Notes: generated from the letters alone by a model not told the origin. Positions 23,201-37,500 are shown, numbered from the stretch's first letter. The stretch: DNA of 64,000 nucleotides from Mangifera indica (GCF_011075055.1 NC_058140.1:12956668-13020667); one strand, 5' to 3'. Made by a program: numbers and translations.

Positions 23201-26200
23201 TTGGGTTTGTGGTGGATGTATTTCCACATGTTTTAAGTATATGATTTAATTTCCTAATGGGGACATTGTTTTATCTCAGGTGTTGAGAGATGATTCTCTT
23301 CCTCTTTGCATACCTGAGAAAGTACATGACGTAAAATTGGGTGATTCGGCTGAGGATAGTGCAATTGCTTCAGCAGCTAGTGATAGTCAGACTAACCCAG
23401 CATCTGGATCTAGTGGCAGAGCTGCTATAGTCAGGGGTTCTGATTCTGCTGACTTTAGGAGTGGCAATTCTTATGGTTCAAGGGGAGCGATGTCATTTGC
23501 TGCTGCTGCTATGGCTGGGCTTGGTTCTGCTAACGGAAGAGGTGTAAGGGGAGGCAGAGATCGACATGGACGGCCTCTGTTTGGCAGTTCCAATGAGCCT
23601 CCAAAGTTGATATTCACTGCTGGTGGTAAACAGCTTAACAGGCATTTGACTATTTATCAGGCCATTCAACGACAGCTTGTGCTGGATGAGGACGATGATG
23701 AGAGGTATGGTGGCAGTGACTTCATATCGAGTGATGGGAGCAGACTGTGGAGTGATATTTACACTATAACATACCAGAGGGCAGACAGCCAAGCTGATAG
23801 GGTGCCCATTGGAGGATCAAGTTCTACAGGTCCATCAAAATCTACAAAATCTGGTTCTGCTTCCAATTCCAACTCTGATGCGCAATCCCATCGAATGTCA
23901 CTTTTAGACAGCATCTTGCAAGGGGAACTTCCTTGTGATTTGGAAAAATCTAATCCTACATATAGTATACTAGCCCTGTTGCGTGTACTAGAGGGTTTGA
24001 ATCAGCTTGCACCTCGCTTGAGAGCCGAGATGATTTCTGATAGTTATGCTGAGGGGAAAATATCAAGTCTAGATGAACAGAGTGCAACGGGTGCTAGGGT
24101 ACCTTTAGAGGATTTTGTAAACAGTAAACTCACTCCTAAATTAGCTCGACAAATTCAAGATGCCCTGGCTTTGTGCAGTGGTAGTCTTCCCTCATGGTGT
24201 TATCAGTTGACGAAAGCATGCCCATTCTTGTTTCCTTTTGAGACCAGGCGTCAGTATTTTTATTCAACTGCTTTTGGGTTATCTCGTGCTTTATATCGTC
24301 TTCAGCAGCAGCAGGGTGCTGATGGTCATGGATCAGTAAATGAAAGAGAGGTGAGAGTTGGGAGATTAGAGCGCCAGAAAGTTCGTGTCTCTCGGAACCG
24401 TATTTTGGATTCTGCTGCAAAAGTAATGGAGATGTATTCTAGCCAGAAGGCTGTCCTTGAAGTAGAATATTTTGGCGAAGTTGGCACAGGTTTGGGTCCC
24501 ACCCTTGAATTTTATACACTTCTAAGTCGTGACCTACAGAAAGTTGGACTTGAAATGTGGAGATCAAATTCTTCATCAGAGAAATCGTCTATGGAAACTA
24601 ATGGTGGTGAAGAAGAAAAAGGTAAATCAAATAATGTAACAGGAGATCTAATTCAAGCTCCACTTGGGTTGTTCCCTCGACCTTGGCCCCCAAATGCTGA
24701 TACTTCTGAAGCTAGCCAGTTTTCTAAAGTCATTGAGTACTTCCGACTGGTTGGGCGTGTGATGGCTAAAGCTCTTCAAGACGGGAGGCTTTTAGATCTG
24801 CCATTGTCAACAGCATTCTATAAACTTGTTCTTGGTCAAGTAAGTTTTCATGAAGCTGACTCAGTGTGCGATTTTGTTGACCTGTCTCAGTGATAAGCTA
24901 TATGTATTCATAGGTCTCTTTCTGATGAAACTTCAAATTCTGATCCATCGCAGGACCTTGATTTGCATGATATTCTTTCTTTTGATTCTGGATTTGGGAA
25001 GATTTTGCAAGAGCTGCATCTCACTGTTTGCCGGAAACAGTATTTAGAGTCAGCCAGTTGTGATAATTGTGATGCAATTTCTGACTTACGATTCCGTGGG
25101 GCCCAAATTGAGGATCTCTGCTTTGATTTTACTGTTCCTGGTTACCCGGATTACATTTTGAAACCAGGAGATGAAAACGTACTGTATCTTTATTTTTTTA
25201 TGCCATTTTTGTCATTTAATTCTGTATTTGTTTCTGACATTTGCAAAAATACTTTAGGTTGACATCAATAACTTAGAAGAGTATATATCCCTGGTGGTTG
25301 ATGCAACTGTGAAGACTGGAATTATGCGGCAAATGGAAGCATTTAGAGCAGGCTTCAATCAGGTCTCTCCTTGATTTCCTTTTTTATGTATTTTGTAATC
25401 ATGTTAAAGCTGCTTGATTTGTTGTTCTCTTGAAACTTCCTACTTTTCAATTGTACTTTATGAGTTATTATTGCTTCATGTACTTCTAACTACAACTATC
25501 AGCGTTGTTTAATATTTCAAATCTTTAGTCTTGGTATTGATATGTGCCAATATTGTGACATTTTTTACTTGATCGATATTCTCAAAAACACGGTATCAAA
25601 TTCTTGTTTGTATTAAGTGAGGAATCATCTCTCTCTTAATTGAAATGATATACTTGTCTCGTTATGCTCTGTACCAGCTACAGAGTTTACTAACCTGCTA
25701 CATGGAACAAGCAGGTCTTTGACATCTCATCACTGCAAATATTCACGCCTCATGAGTTGGACCATCTGGTTTGTGGCCGCAGAGAGTTGTGGGAGGTACT
25801 TGTTATAAATTATGATGCTGCCACAAATTACATATATTTGAGTGTATCTTTATGAAAAAATAATGGTTATAAATTGACTTTAAAATTGCGCAGGCCGAGA
25901 CACTTGCTGAGCATATAAAATTTGATCATGGTTACACTGCCAGGAGCCCTGCAATTGTAAATGTATGCTTCTTTCCCATGTAAATATTTTGTTTATTGAA
26001 ACAATAACTCAGATTTTGATACAGCCATATGACGTACTGTTTTTTTTTATTTCTTCAGTTACTAGAGATCATGGGTGAGTTTACACCGGAGCAGCAACGG
26101 GCCTTCTGCCAGTTTGTTACTGGTGCACCTAGGCTTCCACCAGGTGGCTTGGCGGTGCTTAATCCAAAGCTGACTATAGTGAGAAAGGTAGGTTTTTTAG

Positions 26201-26604
26201 TTTTACAGTCACATCTTTTAGATGTTTAAATATTTTGTTTATACATAATGTCTTATTCAATCATTTCGTGCCCACCCTATCTTGAATATGTACCCCCTTG
26301 CATGTATCGATGCAGCATTCTTCAACTGCAAGTAGTGCAGCAACAAATGCAACTGGGGCATCAGAATCAGCAGATGATGATTTGCCTAGTGTAATGACTT
26401 GTGCCAATTACCTGAAGCTTCCCCCGTATTCTAGCAAGGTACAGCATTTGGTGAATGAATAAAATAGTTACATCATATCAGACGGCAACCTTGTCCATCT
26501 ACTAATTGAACTTCTTTAATTGCTTTCCTCTGGAACAGGAAATTATGTACAACAAACTGCTTTATGCAATCAGCGAAGGGCAGGGATCTTTTGATTTATC
26601 ATGA
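17206..26604 (+). CDS. UPL3: HECT-type E3 ubiquitin-protein ligase UPL3
   Basis: HECT E3 ligase; in Arabidopsis UPL3 (KAKTUS) restrains trichome endoreduplication and targets bHLH factors. Seventeen exons: 17206-18069, 18370-18480, 18592-18708, 18797-18967, 19045-19206, 20221-20469, 20555-20676, 20760-22191, 22636-22734, 23280-24839, 24954-25178, 25258-25362, 25715-25795, 25894-25962, 26059-26187, 26316-26438, 26539-26604. They give 1894 aa against 1888 in Arabidopsis. The order is a Ser-rich N-terminus starting [10 protein letters not shown], armadillo repeats (about 180-420), an acidic [10 protein letters not shown] run in exon 9, and the HECT domain (about 1480-1894). The HECT domain ends SFDLS, with catalytic Cys1861 in [11 protein letters not shown]. 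An in-frame ATG at 17110 would add 32 residues; 17206 is the conserved start. AATAAA at 27068 is a plausible polyadenylation signal. Confidence 0.98.
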
Positions 26605-28306
26605 GTTTTTGAAACTAACAAATTGAGAGTTGTGTATAATAAACATCACAAAAGTGTCAGGGTCAATTTTCATTCCTGGGGATTATTCATCTTGGAAAGT
26701 AGAAATCCTATTTGGTCAAACAATGGCTTCTCTTCACTGCGAATATGTTTGCATCATTAAAACGGTTAGTTCCTATTTTTCCTTCTGTTGGTACAGGTCA
26801 CAGATTGATAGGATTTATATATTTATATATACATGTATATATTTGATGATTAAAAAAGAGATTCTTGTGTGCCCATGGAATTTTTGTTCAGGTGAGACCT
26901 CAGGCTGCCACATTGTGAGGAGAGCTGTGAAGAGGGGGGAATCCTCAGTTGTGGAACTCTTGTTTTGGGGCTGTTAGGCTATTGTATATAAATAGGAACT
27001 TAGAATTCTTTTTGTCCGAATTCAACATTTTAATTGGCTGGTAGAATATATATACATGTAAGGGAAAAATAAATAATTGGAATGTTGTTATGCCTTGTTT
27101 AAGTGGATATTCTATTTTTCATATTTTTCAATTTCTGATTTTTTGTGTTTCATATATTGATACTGGCATTGGCATTGCATCAAATTTTCAGAATGACGCA
27201 AGTAAATATTTCGAAGGTGGATGTTGTGAGAATTTGTTGAACATGGGTTTTTCATTCCTAGTAAAGGAGTAAAAGGCTAGGGTTAGGAGCAAATTTGATT
27301 GCATATATAGTAACAGGGTGATATTCATTGTCATCTGGGATTTGTTTAGATGAGCCAAGAAAATTCAAGAATAAGAAATTCCATTTTTGAGTTAGGCCAA
27401 TGCATCATGTACGTAAAATGGATTTACAAATGACTATATGTGATTGAATATTATTTTATTTTTAATTTAAAATTATGGAATAATATGGTAATATGTTTCT
27501 ATACTCATTTTGTGCTTGAGTAAACGATCTTACCTTTCCTTGTTGGAAAGTGTGAAATTGACTTAAAACCATTGCATACCCTTTCTCAGGTTCGAAAGTT
27601 TTTTCAATTTGCAGTACGTTGTGTTTTAGTTCCCAATCCTGATTTTGTGTTTGATTTGTAAGTGAATTGTTTTTTTTTTGGATGACTAGAAGCTCTGCCT
27701 ATATTGATTGGACGGATAAACTATAAATTATTTGTCCTATCAAATAATTTTATTATCTTATGACTGAAGTGTTTGTTATATTAATTAGAAAAGGAAGATT
27801 ATTATACTTTTAATGACTTTGAATTTTCATCCGAGTTTACATGATTAGGATTTGTAGAAAACCGAACAACTAGGGGCCTTTGGTTTTGTTTTCCAAATTT
27901 CTGACTTGAATGTGAGGCTGCTTGCGTATGAGTGATATAGAGTGAAACATGAGTTGGAATCAAAGTAATTTTCCATTTATATTCTACATAGAAAAAGAAA
28001 GAAAAATGAAACATTTATAAGGTGTTTGTATATGAAGTGGGTTGTTGGTTTTTTTTTCACAACTAATTAATGAATGATTATATAGTAATTGCGCTGACAA
28101 TATATAATAAATGAACAAAGAAAACTAGAAAATTGAGAGTACAATTGTTGAGAAGAAAAAAGATTGACCACTTGATTTTCATTTTCCTGTACAAGAATGT
28201 CATTTTGATCTCGTTCTAATTTTGATTTGGCCTTCAAAACTCGCATGCTTTAAGCTTGCAATCATGTCCATTACTATGATTAGCAAACTCCTTGCAACTC
28301 TTTTTT
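26605..28306. other. Convergent intergenic region between UPL3 and the beta-galactosidase
   Basis: The UPL3 3' UTR probably runs to about 27090 (AATAAA at 27068-27073). The rest is AT-rich with no recognisable gene. A half-unit of the palindromic AT MITE family is visible near 27425-27490. The beta-galactosidase 3' UTR would occupy sequence just below 28307. Confidence 0.5.
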
Positions 28307-31300
28307 TCACTTCTGGTAATCGCACCTCGCTTGGATTGCTAGATGCTTTGTCTCATTTGGACATGGATCCAACTTATTTGTCAATAGATCTTTGTCAAAT
28401 GGCACTTCACACCTATTCTTCCCCAGGCAATGCTGCAAATACAAGAAGCAATCAAAACTTCATAAACTATTACAACTGGTATATGTTATTATGTGATTTG
28501 ATTATTACCCTTTCGACGACTTCCTTGGTAACAGGAGAAGTGCAGTTTCCGATGTTGTAGGCTCCACAGAAACCAACTGGAGTGCCATAGCTTGCAAACT
28601 CCACCTGGGTGATGATTTTGTTGGTTGGACAGTGCAAGCCAGCCACTGGTATTGGAACACCATGCGCCGGCTGCAGCTGCTTGTTCTTGTATTCCCATGC
28701 CTTCACAGGCGGTGGATGGTGTTCTGTTATGTAACTGCAAATTGTATCTCTATCCACCAATTGAATCAGGATCTCTTCAGGCTTACCTCCTTCCTCCTCC
28801 TCGAGAATAACCATTAGATTGTCTGTTGGCTTCAAAAAGGCTCTTGGAACATGGTACCTGGTTAACAACAATGTAAATTCACACTTATACAGAAAAGTAC
28901 ATCATAGTATACTTATGAGGTAACAGGTTATAGTATGCTTACTCGATTTGAGTGGGCTGGCCAAGAGGGGACAAGAAAGACACCCAGTAGCGGCCAATGT
29001 TCTCTCCATTGATCCAAATCATGCCTTTGCCCATCTTGTTCATCCTAATGGCCACAGTTTTATCACCTTCAGGAGCATCAAAAGTTGTCTGCAACAATGA
29101 AAATATGATCACCATTGCGAGATTTGAAGCAGATTTGCGAATTTTATGCAATACCTTGAACCATGAAAGAGCTGGTCTTTTTTCCTCAAGCTTTCTCCAT
29201 GTCATCTTGCTTAATCCTTCCTCACTGTAAACTTTAAGTCTTTCTCCTTCCAAACCAACCTGCAGACACCCACCAATTCATCAAGGCACCGGTTTATCAT
29301 TTTAGTTAGAAAATTTCACTGAGTTTTATATACCTGATGGGCCCAGTGATTGTTTGTAAGATCAAGAGTTCCTGTGTTCAAACCAAGGATCTCAACAGAA
29401 CGAGGGCCAGCATATCTCCTCTCCATATAGACTCCACTGTCCTAAATTGGTATAACAAAAACATTTTCATCATTTTTTTTTCCAGCTAATTCAAGGTTTG
29501 GCTTGACATGGTATCGCCACCAAGTCTCAAACTTCCAAGGCTCATCCACTCAAGCCAACCCTTGAGGTCAAACATAACATTTTTATCATTGCCTACATTA
29601 TGTAATATAAAAGTTATTGAATCCTTACTGGGAATCCAACTAAACCACCAACAATTACTATACTGTTGACTCCAGGCTTCAGGTTTATTGGCCTGCGGAA
29701 GACGAAGCTCTTTTCGATATGGCTCCCATGTCCACTTCCTAAATGGCATAGCCTCAATCAAAAGATGGAACATTCCTAACAATAAAACAGATTATATATT
29801 TGCAATTCCGTGGTTCTCACCTGCGTATTCTCCATTTACAAATGCAAGTAAAGAATGGCCAAGACTTGCAATCAACAGAACTGGGGAAGCATCTTGTTTC
29901 ATTGGCAGGTCACGCCATCCCAAATCTATGCTGCAAGTGATGTAACACAACATATTGAATCTACTGGCAGGAGTTTGTGAATTATGCTATGATTCTGGGC
30001 AGTTTATGATACACTTACGTGGTGGCATAAAAAACATAATCTGTGGTATCCTTTGTCAGGCCAAAGAGCTCCAATGGACTCCCGGCCTTGTGTGGAAGTT
30101 GTTCAAAGGTTGGAATAATTTCATTGGTCATCTCCCAGTTTGCAGCAAGCTTTTGGTTTGCAACCTCCGATTTGATGAAATTTCTGGCATTATGCTGTGA
30201 TACAATCTGTTCAACATAATCAACTTCTTTAGTTTCTTCATATCAACTTCCACGGCACCAATTGTAACACACAGAATTAGGACTCGCCTTTTGAGTGTTG
30301 AAAACCACAGTCTTGCAGTCAGGAAGGATGCTGATTGATTTAGCTGGTAAGTAATATGAATTGCCTCTGAATGTAACATCCACGCCCTTAATAGTAGAAT
30401 TGTTTGCCAAGAAAGCAGTACATGATCCATCTCCCTCGTAGACTTGAAACTGCACATTTAAGTAACTTGACAATCAATATGAAGTTGTGTTAAATTTCTT
30501 TCACCTGTATTCAAGCTAGATTTTATGCATGTTAACCTCTGTATCTTCACTGGGTTTTTCAACACTAGGAGTTCCCCAAAGGAGAGCCCTCTTCCCTAGG
30601 TTTAAAGCCCTGTGTAAGTCCCTCAGGTGACCATATTTGGGCTCTCTAGGCAAACCTGTTAACACATAAAAGCAAGCAAATTTAGGTGCTTATGGGACAG
30701 CCTTAGCTCGTTTTCTGAACTATCGAAGACAAACATTTCGATAGGTTACCATATTCATCAAGAGGTGCCTCATCATAGTAGCGTGTTGTTACAAAGTGGG
30801 CACTGGTTCTACCAAAATTTGTACCACCATGGTACTGCAAACACAACCATATATGTGACTCATAAAGAAAACTGATTGCCCTTCAGGGAAATTAAGTCTT
30901 TCTATTTTGAATGAAGTATCTTACTACCATGTAGTAATTAGTTAGTGTTCCGTTCTTCGAAAAGAAACGTGCAGTTGAGAATGCTATATCTTCTGCTGCT
31001 CTTTGGGATGGTGGGTCTCCAAATACTCTAAACCTGTATATGTTGCAACAACAAAACAAATGCCATCAGCATTCTCTTCTCAGAATTGGGTCATTGACCA
31101 TCATCTTAACAGAAAACTCACTGAGCAGTCCAATTCTCAGTCCACAGAGAAGGTTTGTTGGGGCTATTGGGGCCAACAAAAGTATCTCCACAATGCCTTC
31201 CATTGCAAGTATTAATCTACACAGAAAAGCCATGTGTTCATGAAAACACTGCAAACTTGTCTCTCTGTGTGTATATAATCTTTCAACACCTCCTAAAATT

Positions 31301-32457
31301 ACATACCACAGGACCAGGAGCATCAATTTGCTTGCACATAACCCACGGGACTCCAACGTTCAAACTCAAAGCTAAGTTTCCTGCCCATTGAACATAGCTA
31401 TTTCCTAACCTTCCATATGCAAGCTGAATTGTATTATACTCGTTTTCGATCTGGAATATGAACAAATCAATTTCAAATCAGAGAGGAACATATTATGCAA
31501 AAGAGTAATGTTACATGTTATTCTTGGAAGTATAGAGAGGAACCAACCTGTGCCAGGATGATAGGACCTCCTTGTGAAGCAAATAACTTCTCGTTTTTCA
31601 TCTTATCAATGATCATTGTAACATAATTTTGCATATGGAACTGCAAATGGGAGAGTTTTTGGTCACAGGAGTAAAATTTGAATCAGTGGATCTGTGTTTT
31701 GGATTGTAAAGGTAAATTTACCTTGAATGGTTCATTATCAGACCGAAATGTGATGTTGGGGACCTCTCTTAGCCAGAAAGGCAATCCGCTGAGGTTTTAC
31801 ATTGACAAACCAAAAATATGAGAATAGACATACTGAAGCTTAAACGTAAACAGGAATCAAACTGGAAAAGAAAAAGGAAAATTTCAGAATTATACCCATG
31901 ATTCCATTCAGCTTGGATGAAAGGTCCCACGCGGAGAGTTACATACATCTCATGCTCCTGAATCAGCTTGATGAATTTCACTATATCATATCTTCCTTCA
32001 AAATTAAACTGCAAATCCAAAACATTTTACCACATTAATCACATTTCCAATACAATTTCTCCTATACAAAAATAACTAGCCAGTCATTTATATATCACCT
32101 GGCCTTGTATTGGCTCATGGATGTTCCAGAAAACGTAAGTCTGAATCACATTCAAACCTCCACGTTTGGCCTTTAGAATAAGATCCGGCCACATCTGAAA
32201 CCACAATTCAAACACAGCACAAACACAATCATTAGCCATTTTTATGATCCGTCTTTAGCTTTATTAACATTCACACGTTAACATACATCAGGGGTGCTGC
32301 GGGTGTAATGAATAGAGCCGGAGAAAAGAAGCTCCCTTTTGCCATCAATGATCAATGACCTTTGATCGTAAGTTACACCCTTTGTAATGATCTTGCCATG
32401 GCCAGAAGCAAGCAGGCTAAGCAAGGTAAAGAAAACAACCCACCTCACGTCCGCCAT
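28307..32457 (-). CDS. BGAL16: Beta-galactosidase, GH35, secreted (BGAL16-like)
   Basis: Secreted GH35 enzyme that removes terminal beta-galactose from wall polysaccharides. Nineteen exons: 32287-32457, 32099-32194, 31896-32008, 31722-31788, 31548-31640, 31307-31450, 31122-31216, 30928-31033, 30750-30834, 30537-30655, 30288-30449, 30019-30206, 29821-29930, 29629-29738, 29334-29441, 29155-29259, 28943-29088, 28509-28857, 28307-28432. They give 830 aa; Arabidopsis BGAL16 is 815. There is a signal peptide at about 1-21. The acid/base is Glu184 in PIILAQIENEYN and the nucleophile is Glu255 in LWTENWT. A Cys-rich SUEL-type lectin domain ends the protein (about 745-830). The usual SGSIHYPRSTP reads [11 protein letters not shown]. 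Intron 11 has a GC donor (AAG/GCGAGT). An upstream ATG at 32595 is less likely because it would bury the signal peptide. Confidence 0.96.
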
Positions 32458-32670
32458 TGTTATCAAAGTAAAACAATTAGAAAGAAGAACCTCGAAGTAT
32501 ATTAATAAGATGATAAAGACAGACGGACAGCAGTTAAAGAGCCAAAACTGGGCCCTCCTGCATGAATATGGAGGTACCCGGAAGCTGAGAAACAATATTT
32601 GCTTTCATAAGACACAGTTTCGGAGAAGATGAAGGCAAATATAAGGCCTTGGAGAAAACCCCGGGTTGTC

Positions 32671-32676
32671 TTTATA
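32671..32676 (-). promoter_or_regulatory. TATA box of the beta-galactosidase gene
   Basis: Minus strand TTAGTATAAAGA, about 215 bp upstream of the start codon, in an otherwise mixed-composition promoter. It is a good TATAAA match in a plausible place; the transcription start is not known. Confidence 0.45.
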
Positions 32677-34574
32677 CTAACCTTGGAAGTTAAAAATGAG
32701 TTGGAGGAAGTCTGAATTAGGACTGGACCTGCTTAAGAGTCGGCTTTTGCGCTTCTACAAGTGTAATAACAGCTCGAAACTGGCGGGTAACTTAACAGAC
32801 CTCTTTCTCTATGTTACGTCAGCATCCCTACCTTAGCAAATTGCTCGAGCGAAACTCTATTAAACTGAACTTGTTTCGCTTTCATTTAGACTGAATTCGA
32901 ATTTAAACTCAACCAATCTCAGTTGAATCTTAACCAAACTATTAGCAATGGTGTACATTTATATGAAGATTTTTTTTTTTCAATTTCAAATCAATTTTAC
33001 TGTATTTTTTTTGTTGTAACAACACATTTTCATTTCATTGCACCAAGAAATGTGATATCACAGTAACCAATATATGATCATAAGAATTAATTAAATGAAA
33101 ATCATACTGTTATGGCATACAGTATTATTTACCGCATATATTATGGAAGGGTTGTTAAGTGATAACAGATGACACCTAGGCCTACAAAAAGCCTGGAGGG
33201 GTAAGCCCTGGCCGGGTTGGACCAATGGAGGGGACTCAGGCTAAAACCCTATAGATGACGAGTCTTGGGAGTGGTCTTAGAGATTGATCACAGATAAGGT
33301 GTTGGGCTAAATGTGGGTTGACCTGACCCATTAAAAACACATGGGTAAAATTTTGTAAATCATGGCAGGTGCTTTCTGGTCCAGCCCACGGGCTAATCCA
33401 ACATAATCCACAGATTAAAAAAAGAAAATGAAAAAATTATATAAATATATAATATAATAGATTGACCTATAGAAAGAGGTCACGGAGACATAACTCAAGT
33501 GCCAAATATCGTGCATCAATCCTTGCCATGTCGCGATCATGCTCGTCATGCCCACCACTGTATCTAGTCCTAGAGCCTTGTGGTATGAGGGTTGATCTCA
33601 GGCCTACATTGGTCCTAAAGATTCAACAGAAAAAATGAATAAAAATTATAAATTTATTTTCTATTAGTAATTTGAAAAAAAAAATTTATTCCAACAGTGA
33701 TTTCTTATACTACATTTTTACTCCCAAGTCTCTCTAATTCATTAAATTTCCCTATAGAGTGCTTATTTTATATTATATATTTTTTTACTCAAATTCATGA
33801 TAAATTTTCAAATTTTCAGAGAACTTAGTGGTAAACGATTGTGCATTCGATAGGTATAAGACAATGTGGTCATGTATGGGTGCATGACTATAAAGTAATA
33901 TATAAGGGTGTACAATTATATATAAAAATATATATATCTATGCATACAATTATATAGTAAAAAATTGCAAACATTAAGGGTGCACAGTCATGAAGGATGG
34001 AAAGGATTCACGACTGTCAAACATTACGGACACATGAACATCAACTAGAAGAGGAATGCATGGTCGTGACTAGGGAGCCTATCGTCCGTGCATATGTATG
34101 AATAATAAATAAGTGTGTATAGACAATCACACTATGCTATGTGTTGGAAGAAGGAATTAAATTGTGATACCCTTACTAGAGATTGTTTAAGGCAATATAT
34201 AAAATAAAAATGTTTGATGGTATGAATAATGATAGAAACCCTTATTAGTTTATATTAAGATTGAAAATAAAAAAAGTTGTATATGAGCAGGAAATGACTA
34301 AATAAGTAATTTGAGCCAAGGGCTCGATCTTGGGCCCAACCAGGGAGCCCATTACATAGGGCTACTTTGAACCCTAGGACTTTTTGAAATCTTTTAAAAT
34401 GGCCACTTATTTTTACCAAAAATACCAATGACAATCTTGTTAATTCCCTCCGAAAACAAACTGCAGTGTCAAACCCTCCCGCCACAAGCAAAAAATCTTT
34501 GTTTTATTAAGACTCGAGGGAAAGTGAAAACAAAACACAAAACACAAAACCAGTTCTTCCCTTATTTCGTAAAC
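32677..34574. other. Divergent intergenic region between beta-galactosidase and MCM10
   Basis: It contains promoter sequence for both genes. 33170-33620 is unusually GC-rich for this window (GGCCTACAAAAAGCCTGG, TGGTCCAGCCCACGGGC) but shows no sustained open frame or known repeat end. 33640-34200 is AT-rich with a TATATAAAAATATATATA stretch. No gene seen. Confidence 0.5.
34476..34483 (+). promoter_or_regulatory. E2F-like site in the MCM10 promoter
   Basis: CTCCCGCC lies 92 bp upstream of the MCM10 start. TCCCGCC is the core accepted by plant E2F factors, which drive S-phase genes including pre-replication proteins. This fits the gene's role, but the match is short. Confidence 0.4.
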
Positions 34575-37500
34575 ATGTCAAGCCACCAAGAAGATCTCGA
34601 TCTCCTCCTCTCTCTTCAAGACCGGGTTTTAGAAACTCCTCCTGCTTCTCCTTCACCTGGTAGTTTCATTTGTTTTTTTGTGCTTTTAGTTTTTATTCGT
34701 CATTTTTGTACTATTTAAGCTGTAGTATTGATCTGATTTACTCATATGTTACAGCATCTATCTGGGTATTTATTGATTTAATCTAATTTATAATTTTTCA
34801 ATTCATTTTCTCTTTGTTTCCATGTTACTTGATCTGGGTAGTTCTTGGTTCTTCCCAATTTGCAGTGCATTGGAGTTTTGTTTCTAATATTATTGTGTAC
34901 ATGAGTATTTTTATTTCATTTAATTCATGTATGAATTTTATTTTATTTTCTTAAAATTTATCAATATCGTGTCTATCTTATTCTAGGTGTGACTTGGTCA
35001 CGGATAGATTCCCTTTTTTCAGAAAAAAATTGTACCTAGTGAAGTTAAATCTCAATGAATGAAGTCTATATATTTTATGTGGTAACATCTTAACGTGTAT
35101 CTAAATTTGTAGGATATCTATCTGATGACGGATCTCCAAGGCAAAGAGGTCAAGTGGACATGTCTGCTTTTAGAAATGTTGTTAAGGACTGCCTAGATTA
35201 TGAACCAAAACCCGTTGATAAAACTGGAAAATTGAACCAATCAAAGAACTTAAACAATCCCGAGGTTGAGAAGTTTTCTGGGCTGCGAATTAGGTAAATT
35301 TGATGCAACTTCAACTTGAAACAATCATAGAATTCTCTTTACAATGAAGTTTCATGTTGTTCTTTGTTGCTGAGGAAAAAAATTAGAAAAAATGTTAATG
35401 AACTTTTATTGTTTTAGGTTGTATGTAGCTGATAATATTGCCAGTGATTTGGTTTTTTTAAAGAAAATAATTGAGTTATGTAGTTGAAAGCAAAACTAAA
35501 TGTAATATGAAAACTTGTTTCTGTTTTTCGGTGTCCATTTCCATGCAACCTAAAATTTGTAAAGACTAGATGGAAGCAATTCCGAAAATTTTCTAACAGG
35601 TTAAATTCATTTCAGGAACCAAGTTCTCACCCCTGCAGAGCTTAGTGAGCGCTTTTCAGATATCCGATTCGTTCGATTATCAACTATAAAGTACTTCTTC
35701 CGTTTGCTATGTTTATATATATTGTCATGGTTAATTAATAAATTCTTTTTAGTTATTATCTTGTTATTTCAAAAATGAATATGCTTTGGTTTTTGCTTTT
35801 AGTAATGAAAAAATGCTCCCAAACTGGTCAATGAATGAAAATATTGTATTAAAATTTCAATGTTATAGTAATTTTATAAATTGGATTCTTGTAGGAATTT
35901 GTTGGAAGGAGACACTCTTTCAGGTTGTTGGGCAACTGTTGGAGTTTTGATTGAGAGGGGCAATCCAAAGACTAGTTCTATCGGGAAGAACTATTGTATA
36001 TGGAAAATTGGGTGCTTAGACGAGAATGCCATATCTATATTTTTGTTTGGTGATGCTTATCAGCAGAACTTGAAAGCACAGGCTGGAACAGTTTTTGCAC
36101 TCTTTAATTGTACTGTACGCCGAGATACCAAGGTATCAACTTGTTCATATTAATGATTTATGTTGGTTAATATTTCATCAAAAATATTGAAAATCTATGT
36201 TTGATATTGCAGGGACCAGGATTTTCTTTGAGTGTGAGCTCTCCAAGTCAAACCCTTAAGATGGGTACTTCAGTGGACCATGGAGTTTGCAAGGGGAAAA
36301 GGAAGGATGGGATGGCATGTACAGTTGTCATAAATAAGTATGTTCCAAGCACTCCTTGAGTTATCTTGTTTTAGAATGACATGCCATAGCAGTTGCTTTG
36401 CATACTGTTTTGGTATGAAGTGATTTTGGTCATGCAGACTTTATGTTTCCAAAACAATCTATTTATTTCCAATCTTTAGGGCAAGATTATCAGAGATGAG
36501 TTAGTATTTTGCAATTTCAATTCAGACGCAATGTACTTTGTCTAATTAGGATGACTTTCAGTAATCTTCCAATTTGATTGTCCATGACACTGTGTTGTCC
36601 AGAGTAGAATTGAACAGATTGGTGCAATACCCTAAGTTCCATCTTGGCATGACTTGTTAATGACATTGCTCTTTAACTACTTTTCTGGTTGAATGGAACA
36701 TGGAGGCTGAATTAACTTGATGTAGCCAATGAACTATAATAGAGTGAGGTTGAGTTGATTATTTTGTTAGGCTGATGGACATCAGAACAATCATCTCATT
36801 ATTAAGTAAATAAGTGTGCCATTAGTTCTTACAGATTTTACTTGTTGCTTCTGCCTGCAAAACAGCATACTCTATATATACAATGTCTCTTTAAAAGAAT
36901 TGATGAGTAGAGAGATGATGTCAAGATGTTGAGTCTTTTGTTCTGGCAAGTAAAGCTCATGGCCTTTTACAATATCTAAGTACTGATGCTCTGCATGTAC
37001 CATCAACTGAATTATTGGTTCTTTATTTGTTGAGGAATATGAAAGTATTTCCTAACATTCTTATATTTTTTTTTACTTTCATCTCTAATGTCATCTAAAT
37101 GCTAGTTGGCCAATTACCTTTCTGTAAGCAGCTTGATACAAATTTTCATAATCAATTAATTCATATGGTTCTGCATTCTTTTAGTTTTTTTTTTTTTTTT
37201 TTTGTTCTGGTAACTTTAGCTTAAATGTCTTTTTGATGATTTGACTTATGAGTCATTTTGTTGTTTTAGACGTAAAGGGATCTATTGCAAATACCATAAA
37301 GTGGTAAGAATTATTGTCAAAATCCTTGTTCTTGTTTGACCAATATATCTTTAGAGCAAACTTACTAATGGCTAATTTTTGAACAGAAAATATCAGATCA
37401 ATTCTCCACCATGCGGACTGAATTGAAGGGAGGGTAGGTGATCAATTATTGGCATCATCTGAGTCTTTTGTTGTCTAGTGTTTACTAGTGCTCACTAATT

